Assembly: GCA_905370255.1 (NCBI GenBank)
Contig: CAJPKC010000055.1
Span: 1 to 7,477, forward strand
Length of the DNA stretch: 7,477 bases
Direction: 5' to 3'
Source of the DNA: Streptococcus oralis
GTDB lineage: Bacteria > Bacillota > Bacilli > Lactobacillales > Streptococcaceae
The notes under the pieces are model-generated. The model saw only the letters and a program-made list of their open reading frames with translations, did not search any database and was not told the DNA's origin. Of this stretch, positions 1-6,402 are shown in pieces; the stretch's first letter is position 1; each line of letters starts with the position of its first letter. The position numbers and the translations under genes are program-made.

Positions 1-115
1 AAGACGCCCCGGAACGACTACGATAGTCAAAGATAACCTCGGCATCCGCCACTGTTCGGACTCGTAAGACCAGACGCTCCGTTTCGATTCGTTCAGGTAA
101 TGTTGCTCTTGTCAT
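1..115 (-). CDS. GNAT-family N-acetyltransferase, N-terminal fragment (RimJ/RimL-like), cut by window edge
   Basis: Only the first 38 codons lie in the window. Reading leftward from the ATG at 115-113, the frame is open to base 1. The peptide begins MTRATLPERIETERLVLR and continues with a V-R-T-V-A-D-A-E-V-I-F-D-Y stretch. The pattern 'I-x-T-E-R-L-x-L-R' followed by an acidic 'D-A' helix is the usual opening of RimJ/RimL-type GNAT enzymes, which move an acetyl group from acetyl-CoA to an amino group of a protein, amino acid or small molecule. The acetyl-CoA-binding motif lies outside, so the substrate cannot be guessed. The start is supported by GAGG at 126-123, seven bases upstream. The gene overlaps the end of the flavin reductase-like gene by 23 bases in another frame, so translation is probably coupled and both genes would share the T-box leader. 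I am fairly sure of the family and unsure of the function. Confidence 0.72.
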   Translation of the reverse strand, partial: MTRATLPERIETERLVLRVRTVADAEVIFDYRSRSGAS

Positions 116-680
116 TCTTCTGCCTCGCTTTCTTAATAAAGCTTCCCATGGGATCGACTCGGTCGTCTAGATAACGATAAACGCGCTGGTGGCCGTCCCC
201 TATAAAGTAAGTTGGCGCAAAGTGGTCATTTTTAAAATGGCCCTTGTCATCTAAGAGCTCTGGATCAGCCAGTCGCTCAAGAATCTTAGCAAAGATATGG
301 CAGATGCCATCTTCCTCGATAATCCGATCTACCTGGCAATCCAAAACGACTGGACAAGCTTCTAAAATCGGAGCCTGAGTCCGTTCAGAAATCTCATAGT
401 CAAGCCCCAGGTGTTTCAATTTCTCCCGATGGCTGATAAAGCCAGCCTGCTCCATCTCAAGCATGAGGTTTTCGTCAGGGATGTTCACGCTGAACTGTCG
501 ATAATGCTTAATCTGGTCGGCTGCATTTTCCTCAGCACCAACACCGATGACCAGCCAATCGCCCAGACTATAAGAGGAGCTGCAGGTTGTGATATTGTAC
601 CCAAAGTTCTGGTCCTGATACCCTAAGATGAAGATAGGAAAACCATAGTAGAGTTTACTTGTTTTGAAAGATTGTTTCAT
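93..680 (-). CDS. Flavin reductase-like domain protein (FMN-binding split barrel), T-box controlled
   Basis: This 195-residue protein looks like the flavoredoxin/flavin reductase-like family, small FMN-binding split-barrel proteins that act as NAD(P)H:flavin reductases or electron carriers in the cytoplasm. Visible features are an N-terminal strand pair with a Y-N-I-T-T-C-S-S-S-Y-S-L-G-D-W segment (about residues 28-42), where flavin reductases carry their FMN phosphate-binding loop. Next come a Q-F-S-V-N-I-P segment (about 62-68), typical of the core barrel, and a D-H-F-A-P-T-Y-F-I-G-D segment near residues 151-161. The tail (after about 175) is lysine-rich and polar. There is no signal peptide or membrane segment. 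The start ATG at 680 is supported by AAGGAA at 692-687. The gene lies 31 bases downstream of a T-box terminator and overlaps a GNAT gene at its 3' end. Family assignment is by overall pattern; the substrate is unknown. Confidence 0.75.
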   Translation of the reverse strand: MKQSFKTSKLYYGFPIFILGYQDQNFGYNITTCSSSYSLGDWLVIGVGAEENAADQIKHYRQFSVNIPDENLMLEMEQAGFISHREKLKHLGLDYEISERTQAPILEACPVVLDCQVDRIIEEDGICHIFAKILERLADPELLDDKGHFKNDHFAPTYFIGDGHQRVYRYLDDRVDPMGSFIKKARQKNDKSNIT

Positions 681-710
681 GACAACTTCCTTTGGCTAAG
701 GGTGTAAAAG

Positions 711-744
711 AAAAATCGCCCCTGTCATCAATCTGACAGGGACG
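711..744 (-). terminator. Attenuation terminator of the T-box leader
   Basis: On the minus strand, CGTCCCTGTCA (744-734) pairs with TGACAGGGGCG (727-717) around a six-base loop, GATTGA, with one G-U pair. The stem is followed by ATTTTT (716-711). This is a strong intrinsic terminator. Its 5' foot overlaps the 3' side of the antiterminator, as expected for a transcription-attenuating T-box. It ends about 30 bases before the flavin reductase start codon. It may also stop read-through coming from the helix-hairpin-helix gene, because no separate terminator is visible after that gene's stop. Confidence 0.88.
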
Positions 745-928
745 AATGTGTTTATCCGCGGTACCACCCAATTTCGGGCAGATGCCCGCAACTCTCGTCT
801 TTAAAACAAAAAGACATTTATATTTCATTTTTAAATTTCATCCATTAGCAACCAGTTTTGACACATTTGTGGACTTCTCAGCACCGCCACTTTCTGTAAA
901 ATGTGGGACTCAAAACACCTCTAATGGC
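711..928 (-). promoter_or_regulatory. T-box riboswitch leader (tRNA-sensing) upstream of the flavin reductase-like gene
   Basis: Read on the minus strand, the core T-box sequence TGGGTGGTACCGCG lies at 770-757. Stem I has a basal helix of CCATTAG (927-921) with CTAATGG (848-842). Above it, GTTTTGA (916-910) can pair with TCAAAAC (861-855), and CACATTT (905-899) with AAATGTG (868-862). The apical part carries the typical AGAAAG (895-890) and GGTG (885-882) elements. For the antiterminator, GACGA (799-795) can pair with TCGTC (745-741) and GCGG (789-786) with CCGC (761-758). The TCGTC segment is also the foot of the terminator, so the two folds exclude each other. Known T-box action is that the uncharged cognate tRNA binds the specifier loop and the UGGN bulge and permits read-through. 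Here that would raise expression of the flavin reductase/GNAT pair. The amino acid is not settled: CTG (855-853) and TGG (854-852) are the candidate specifiers. Confidence 0.9.
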
Positions 929-931
929 TAT

Positions 932-960
932 ATTTTAACAAGTTTTTGACGGAAATGCAA
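932..960 (-). promoter_or_regulatory. Sigma-A type promoter of the T-box leader
   Basis: Read on the minus strand, the -35 is TTGCAT at 960-955 and the -10 is TAAAAT at 937-932, with an exact 17-base spacer. The predicted start at about 928-925 falls at the base of T-box stem I, which supports the placement. The promoter begins only 13 bases after the stop codon of the upstream helix-hairpin-helix gene, so the two genes are adjacent but can be transcribed separately. The -35 region shares the 12-mer CCTTGCATTTCC with the promoter of that upstream gene. Confidence 0.72.
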
Positions 961-973
961 GGAACAAGAAAGA

Positions 974-1369
974 TTACTTGAACTTGATGCCGTTTTCTTT
1001 TAATTTCTTGATTGTAGCTGGACCGATTCCTTTCAAAGCAAGGAGTTCTTTTTCTGTCCAGTTTTTGAAGTCAGCAGCAGACTTGATCCCTTCATCGTAG
1101 AAAGTTTTAGCGCGATCTACTGAAAGTCCACCTAGGTTGGCTGCGAATTCCTCTACAGAGCTTGTAACCTTTTGAGCTTGTTCTTTAGTTGCTTCTACAG
1201 TTTTTTCAACTTGCTTAGAAACAGCTTTTCCTGCTTCACTTGCTGCTTTTTCAGCATGCTTCACAACTTTTTTTGTTTCTTCGACAACCTTGTTTACAGC
1301 ATTTGAAAGTGCACCTGAGCGACGAAGACTGTTTCTTAATTGTTTTTTACGTTGTAGTTTTTTTGACAT
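974..1369 (-). CDS. Small Lys/Ala-rich protein with C-terminal helix-hairpin-helix domain
   Basis: The product has 131 residues in three visible parts. Residues 1-19 are strongly basic (M-S-K-K-L-Q-R-K-K-Q...R-R-S-G). Residues 20-79 form a long charged helix rich in Lys, Ala, Glu and Val, with repeated A-x-K-A-x-S and K-x-V-E-x-T patterns reminiscent of histone H1-like or apolipoprotein-like helices. Residues 80-131 look like a helix-hairpin-helix domain, with the hairpin at L-K-G-I-G-P-A-T-I-K-K-L (112-123) preceded by 'D-F-K-N-W-T-E-K-E-L-L'. Such domains usually bind DNA non-specifically through the backbone, as in RuvA, topoisomerases and the RNA polymerase alpha C-terminal domain. There is no catalytic domain, signal peptide or membrane segment. 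A nucleoid-associated or DNA/RNA-binding role is inference only. The start ATG at 1369 has AAAGGA eight bases upstream and its own promoter. I know no gene name for it. Confidence 0.72.
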   Translation of the reverse strand: MSKKLQRKKQLRNSLRRSGALSNAVNKVVEETKKVVKHAEKAASEAGKAVSKQVEKTVEATKEQAQKVTSSVEEFAANLGGLSVDRAKTFYDEGIKSAADFKNWTEKELLALKGIGPATIKKLKENGIKFK

Positions 1370-1428
1370 GATAAGATCCTTTCAATAAAAAACCCCTGTG
1401 ACTGAACAAGGATAAATCTTTATGTTTT

Positions 1429-1457
1429 ATTGTATCAACTTTCTTTGGGAAATGCAA
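1429..1457 (-). promoter_or_regulatory. Promoter of the helix-hairpin-helix gene
   Basis: Read on the minus strand, the -35 is TTGCAT (1457-1452) and the -10 is TACAAT (1434-1429), separated by 17 bases. Transcription would start near 1422 and give a leader of about 50 bases, with AAAGGA ahead of the ATG at 1369. The promoter fires away from uppS, so the 1370-1582 gap is a divergent promoter region. Confidence 0.68.
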
Positions 1458-1520
1458 GGCTTGTTAGTTTAGAAAGATAGGAGTTCTATAGGGAATTCCG
1501 CCTTAGAATAAGAAAAGATG

Positions 1521-1550
1521 TTAGAAGAAATGCGAAAAATATGGTATAAT
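1521..1550 (+). promoter_or_regulatory. Extended -10 promoter of the uppS-cdsA-eep-proS operon
   Basis: A perfect TATAAT at 1545-1550 is preceded by TGG (1542-1544), giving the extended -10 form TGnTATAAT. The best -35 match is the weak TTAGAA at 1521-1526 with an 18-base spacer. An extended -10 commonly compensates for a poor -35 in streptococci. The transcript would start near 1557, giving a leader of roughly 26 bases before the uppS ATG at 1583. No other plus-strand promoter is obvious before the cdsA, eep or proS genes. Confidence 0.75.
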
Positions 1551-1582
1551 GAAACGATAGATTTTTGAATAGGAATACAATC

Positions 1583-2335
1583 ATGTTTGGATTTTTAAAA
1601 AAAGATAAAGTAACAGAAACACCAGCGTTAGTGCCAGCTCATATCGGAGTTATCATGGATGGGAATGGTCGTTGGGCCAAAAAACGGATGCAGCCACGTG
1701 TCTTTGGGCATAAGGCTGGGATGGATGCTCTGAGAACAGTAGCCATTGCTGCTAGTGATATGGGTGTCAAGGCTATGACAGTTTATGCCTTTTCAACTGA
1801 AAACTGGACTCGTCCAGACCAGGAAGTCAAGTTTATCATGAACTTGCCTGTTGAATTTTATGATAAGTATGTCCCGGAGTTGCACCAAAAGAACATGAAG
1901 ATTCAAATGATTGGGGAAACTGATCGTTTGCCGAAACAGACTTTTGAAGCTTTGAAAAAGGCAGAAGAGTTGACCAAGTTGAATACTGGTTTGATTCTCA
2001 ATTTTGCCCTTAATTACGGTGGACGAGCTGAAATTACACAAGCAGTCAAGTTGATTGCGCAGGATGTTTTGGATGCCAAGGTGAATCCAGGCGATATTAC
2101 AGAAGAGTTGATTGGGGAATATCTCTTTACGGGACATTTGCCGAAAACTTTGCGCGATCCTGACTTAATCATCCGAACTAGTGGCGAGCTTCGTTTGAGT
2201 AATTTCTTGCCTTGGCAAGCAGCTTATAGTGAACTTTATTTCACAGATGTCTTGTGGCCTGACTTTGATGAGGAAGCCTTAAAGGAAGCTATTGCAGAGT
2301 TTAACCGCCGCAATCGTCGATTTGGAGGAGTATAG
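1583..2335 (+). CDS. uppS: Undecaprenyl diphosphate synthase (cis-prenyltransferase)
   Basis: UppS adds eight isopentenyl units in cis to farnesyl diphosphate. This makes the C55 carrier lipid used for peptidoglycan, teichoic acid and capsule precursors. The product has 250 residues, the usual family length. Visible motifs are H-I-G-V-I-M-D-G-N-G-R-W at 20-31 with the catalytic/magnesium Asp26, F-G-H-K-A-G soon after, a T-V-Y-A-F-S-T-E-N-W segment, N-Y-G-G-R-A-E-I, and R-T-S-G-E-L-R-L-S-N-F from residue 198, where Arg198, Arg204 and Ser206 match the residues that bind the IPP diphosphate. The ATG at 1583 is chosen because AGGA (1571-1574) lies eight bases upstream. An in-frame TTG at 1565 would sit only about 8 bases from the predicted transcript start. 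It is the first gene of the operon, with cdsA beginning seven bases after its stop. Confidence 0.97.
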   Translation: MFGFLKKDKVTETPALVPAHIGVIMDGNGRWAKKRMQPRVFGHKAGMDALRTVAIAASDMGVKAMTVYAFSTENWTRPDQEVKFIMNLPVEFYDKYVPELHQKNMKIQMIGETDRLPKQTFEALKKAEELTKLNTGLILNFALNYGGRAEITQAVKLIAQDVLDAKVNPGDITEELIGEYLFTGHLPKTLRDPDLIIRTSGELRLSNFLPWQAAYSELYFTDVLWPDFDEEALKEAIAEFNRRNRRFGGV

Positions 2336-2342
2336 GAAAATT

Positions 2343-3146
2343 ATGAAAAAGGACTTAATAAAGAGGACTATATTTGCCGCTTTGGCCCTAGCTATCTTTA
2401 TCCCACTCTTGATGGTTGGAGGACTGTGGCTACAGATTGTGATGGGAATTTTAGCCATGCTTGGAGTTCATGAATTGCTCCAGATGAAAGGTTTAAATAC
2501 CATGACCCCTGAGGGCTTGTTGACCTTGCTAGCAACTTTCGTACTAACCATCCCCTTGGAAAACTATCTGGCCTTTTTGCCCGTAGATGGAAATGTCGTC
2601 GCATACAGTGTTGTAATTTTTGTTATGCTTGGAGCGACTGTCTTCAGCAAAAACTACACGATTGAGGATGCCGCCTTCCCAATTGCTATGAGCTTCTATG
2701 TTGGTTTTGGATTCAACGCTTTAGTCGATGCTCGAATCGCTGGCTTGGATAAAGCACTCTTGGCCCTCTGTATCGTATGGGCGACAGATAGTGGGGCTTA
2801 TCTCGTAGGAATGAATTTCGGTAAGAGAAGATTGGCTCCGAGAGTCTCTCCGAACAAATCAATCGAGGGAGCCTTTGGTGGAATTTTAGCTGCCATGCTT
2901 GTCACTCTTATCTTTATGTTAGTGGATAGTACGGTTGCTCTTCCTTATGGCATTTACAAAATGATGCTCTTTGCTATTTTCTTTAGTATTGCAGGGCAAT
3001 TGGGTGACTTGATTGAGAGTGCCATGAAACGCCATTTTGGAGTCAAGGATTCAGGCTTCTTTATCCCAGGACATGGTGGGGTGCTTGATCGCTTTGACTC
3101 TATGTTGGCTGTTTTCCCTATTATGCACCTCTTTGGCTTATTTTAA
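2343..3146 (+). CDS. cdsA: Phosphatidate cytidylyltransferase (CDP-diacylglycerol synthase)
   Basis: CdsA joins CTP and phosphatidic acid to form CDP-diacylglycerol, the precursor of phosphatidylglycerol and cardiolipin, in the cytoplasmic membrane. The product has 267 residues and is mostly hydrophobic, with several membrane segments beginning right after the basic N-terminus M-K-K-D-L-I-K-R. The family signature is complete near the C-terminus, with S226, K229-R230, K235-D236, G243-H-G-G246 and D249-R-F-D252, which hold the metal- and CTP-binding acidic residues. The ATG at 2343 has AGGA at 2334-2337 overlapping the uppS stop region. A longer in-frame reading to about 2292 would overlap uppS and has no better ribosome site. 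The uppS-cdsA-(rseP/eep) order is widely conserved in bacteria, linking the cell-wall lipid carrier to phospholipid supply. Confidence 0.96.
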   Translation: MKKDLIKRTIFAALALAIFIPLLMVGGLWLQIVMGILAMLGVHELLQMKGLNTMTPEGLLTLLATFVLTIPLENYLAFLPVDGNVVAYSVVIFVMLGATVFSKNYTIEDAAFPIAMSFYVGFGFNALVDARIAGLDKALLALCIVWATDSGAYLVGMNFGKRRLAPRVSPNKSIEGAFGGILAAMLVTLIFMLVDSTVALPYGIYKMMLFAIFFSIAGQLGDLIESAMKRHFGVKDSGFFIPGHGGVLDRFDSMLAVFPIMHLFGLF

Positions 3147-3167
3147 GGAAAGGTGAACAGATATTAA

Positions 3168-4424
3168 ATGTTAGGATTATTAACCTTTATCCTTGTTTTT
3201 GGAATTATCGTGGTGGTTCACGAGTTCGGCCATTTCTACTTTGCTAAGAAGTCTGGAATTCTGGTTCGTGAATTTGCCATTGGTATGGGTCCGAAAATCT
3301 TTGCCCATATCGGGAAAGACGGGACTGCTTACACGATTCGTCTCCTACCGCTTGGTGGTTATGTCCGCATGGCAGGTTGGGGTGAGGATACCACAGAGAT
3401 TAAGACAGGAACTCCTGTTAGTTTGACTTTGGCTGAAGATGGCAAGGTGAAGCGCATCAATCTTTCTGGTAAGAAGGTCGACCAAACGGCTCTTCCTATG
3501 CAGGTAACCCAGTTTGACTTTGAGGATAAACTCTTTATCACAGGTTTGGTCTTGGAAGAGGAAAAAACGTTCTCCGTAGACCATGATGCAACTATTGTGG
3601 AAGCTGATGGAACGGAAGTTCGTATCGCTCCGCTAGACGTTCAATATCAAAATGCAACTGTCTGGGGCAAATTGATTACCAACTTTGCAGGCCCCATGAA
3701 TAACTTTATCCTAGGAGTTGTCGTCTTCTGGATTTTGATTTTCATGCAAGGTGGTGTTCGTGATACACAAAGTAATAACTTTAGTATCATCCCTGATAGC
3801 GCGATAGCAAAAGTCGGCCTTGAAAATACGGCCCAAATCACTAAAGTCGGTTCACACGAAATCAGTAACTGGCAAGATTTGATTCAGGCAGTGGAAGCAG
3901 AGACCAAGGATAAAACAGCACCTGTTTTAGATGTGACAGTCTCTGAAAATGGAACTGAAAAACAAGTCAGTGTGACACCTGAGGAAAGCCAAGGGCGTTA
4001 TATTTTGGGTGTTCAACCGAGACTTAAATCGGATATCTGGTCTATGTTTGTAGGTGGATTCACATCTGCAGCTGACTCAGCTTTGCGCATTCTCAATGCC
4101 TTGAAAAACTTGATTTTCCAACCTGACTTGAATAAACTAGGTGGACCTGTTGCTATCTTTAAGGCAAGTAGTGATGCTGCTAAGAATGGACTTGAAAACG
4201 TCCTGTTCTTCTTGGCTATGATTTCTATCAATATCGGGATTTTCAACTTGATTCCTATCCCGGCACTTGATGGTGGGAAAATCGTGCTCAATATTATTGA
4301 AGCTATTCGCCGCAAACCACTGAAACAAGAAATTGAAACCTATGTTACTCTAGTTGGAGTTGTGATTATGGTTGTCTTGATGATCGCCGTTACATGGAAC
4401 GACATCATGCGAACCTTCTTTTAA
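3168..4424 (+). CDS. eep: Site-2 intramembrane zinc metalloprotease Eep/RseP
   Basis: This family cuts single-pass membrane proteins within the bilayer after a first cut outside. In streptococci and enterococci Eep also trims lipoprotein signal peptides and helps make peptide pheromones; that is family knowledge, not visible here. The product has 418 residues. The zinc site H18-E19-F20-G21-H22 lies in the first membrane helix, and the third ligand is Asp368 in [12 protein letters not shown] conserved F-A-G-P-M-N-N-F stretch (173-180) opens the second helix (about 180-194). A PDZ-like domain fills roughly 200-290, and further helices lie at about 345-362 and 392-410. The start ATG at 3168 is 21 bases after cdsA. 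AGGTGA (3151-3156) is 11 bases upstream, slightly long, but the N-terminus fits the family exactly. It is the third gene of the operon. Confidence 0.96.
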   Translation: MLGLLTFILVFGIIVVVHEFGHFYFAKKSGILVREFAIGMGPKIFAHIGKDGTAYTIRLLPLGGYVRMAGWGEDTTEIKTGTPVSLTLAEDGKVKRINLSGKKVDQTALPMQVTQFDFEDKLFITGLVLEEEKTFSVDHDATIVEADGTEVRIAPLDVQYQNATVWGKLITNFAGPMNNFILGVVVFWILIFMQGGVRDTQSNNFSIIPDSAIAKVGLENTAQITKVGSHEISNWQDLIQAVEAETKDKTAPVLDVTVSENGTEKQVSVTPEESQGRYILGVQPRLKSDIWSMFVGGFTSAADSALRILNALKNLIFQPDLNKLGGPVAIFKASSDAAKNGLENVLFFLAMISINIGIFNLIPIPALDGGKIVLNIIEAIRRKPLKQEIETYVTLVGVVIMVVLMIAVTWNDIMRTFF

Positions 4425-4431
4425 GAATTAG

Positions 4432-6294
<1,863 letters not shown>

Positions 6295-6310
6295 AATCTA
6301 TAATCAGAAG

Positions 6311-6352
6311 AAAAACAAGACAAAAATGTAACTAGTTTTTGCCTTGTTTTTT
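6311..6352 (+). terminator. Intrinsic terminator after proS
   Basis: AAAAACAAG (6311-6319) pairs with CTTGTTTTT (6343-6351). Past one A-C mismatch, CAAAAA (6321-6326) pairs with TTTTTG (6336-6341) around a nine-base loop. The T-run at the 3' end belongs to the stem itself, with matching A's on the other arm, so the structure is nearly symmetric and could work in both directions. It begins 16 bases after the proS stop and closes the uppS-proS operon. Confidence 0.75.
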
Positions 6353-6361
6353 CTTTATAAT
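6333..6361 (+). promoter_or_regulatory. Putative promoter of the GH1 glycosidase gene
   Basis: A perfect TATAAT lies at 6356-6361, just past the proS terminator and 41 bases before the glycosidase ATG. The -35 at the right distance (17-base spacer) is the poor TAGTTT at 6333-6338, located inside the terminator hairpin. No extended TG is present. A strong -10 with a weak -35 suggests either modest activity or the need for an activator. No clear operator or catabolite-response site was found. Confidence 0.5.
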
Positions 6362-6402
6362 GAGAGAAAGTAAACATTAAAAGCGTAAAAAGAGGTAGTA
6401 CT

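Larger units (their letters stand above)
948..1459. repeat. 12-bp direct repeat flanking the helix-hairpin-helix gene
   Basis: The 12-mer GGAAATGCAAGG (plus strand) occurs at 951-962 and again at 1448-1459, one copy on each side of the 974-1369 gene and in the same orientation. Read on the minus strand, both copies supply the TTGCAT -35 box of a promoter. The match hardly extends beyond the 12 bases. It may be chance, a shared activator or -35 context, or a trace of duplication. Confidence 0.4.

Noticed and set aside
411..626. Plus-strand open frame opposite the flavin reductase-like gene
   Set aside because: It is a shadow of the minus-strand gene, lacks a ribosome site and has no recognisable domain.
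852..854. UGG as a firm tryptophan specifier of the T-box
   Set aside because: The T-box bulge UGGU predicts an A73 discriminator, whereas bacterial tRNA-Trp usually has G73. It was kept only as one candidate.
746..949. Plus-strand open frame of 67 codons
   Set aside because: It lies wholly over the T-box leader and its promoter on the other strand. It has no ribosome site and its peptide looks like no known protein.
1565..1582. In-frame TTG start giving uppS six extra residues
   Set aside because: It lies about 8 bases from the predicted transcription start with no room for a ribosome site. ATG 1583 has AGGA at good spacing and gives the usual family N-terminus.
2292..2342. Upstream extension of cdsA overlapping the end of uppS
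   Set aside because: The extra 17 residues have no family counterpart. ATG 2343, with AGGA upstream and a basic-then-hydrophobic N-terminus, fits CdsA.
6378..6391. Possible catabolite-response (cre) site TAAAAGCGTAAAAA before the glycosidase
   Set aside because: It has three mismatches to TGWAANCGNTNWCA, including the key second G and the penultimate C, which is too weak to claim.
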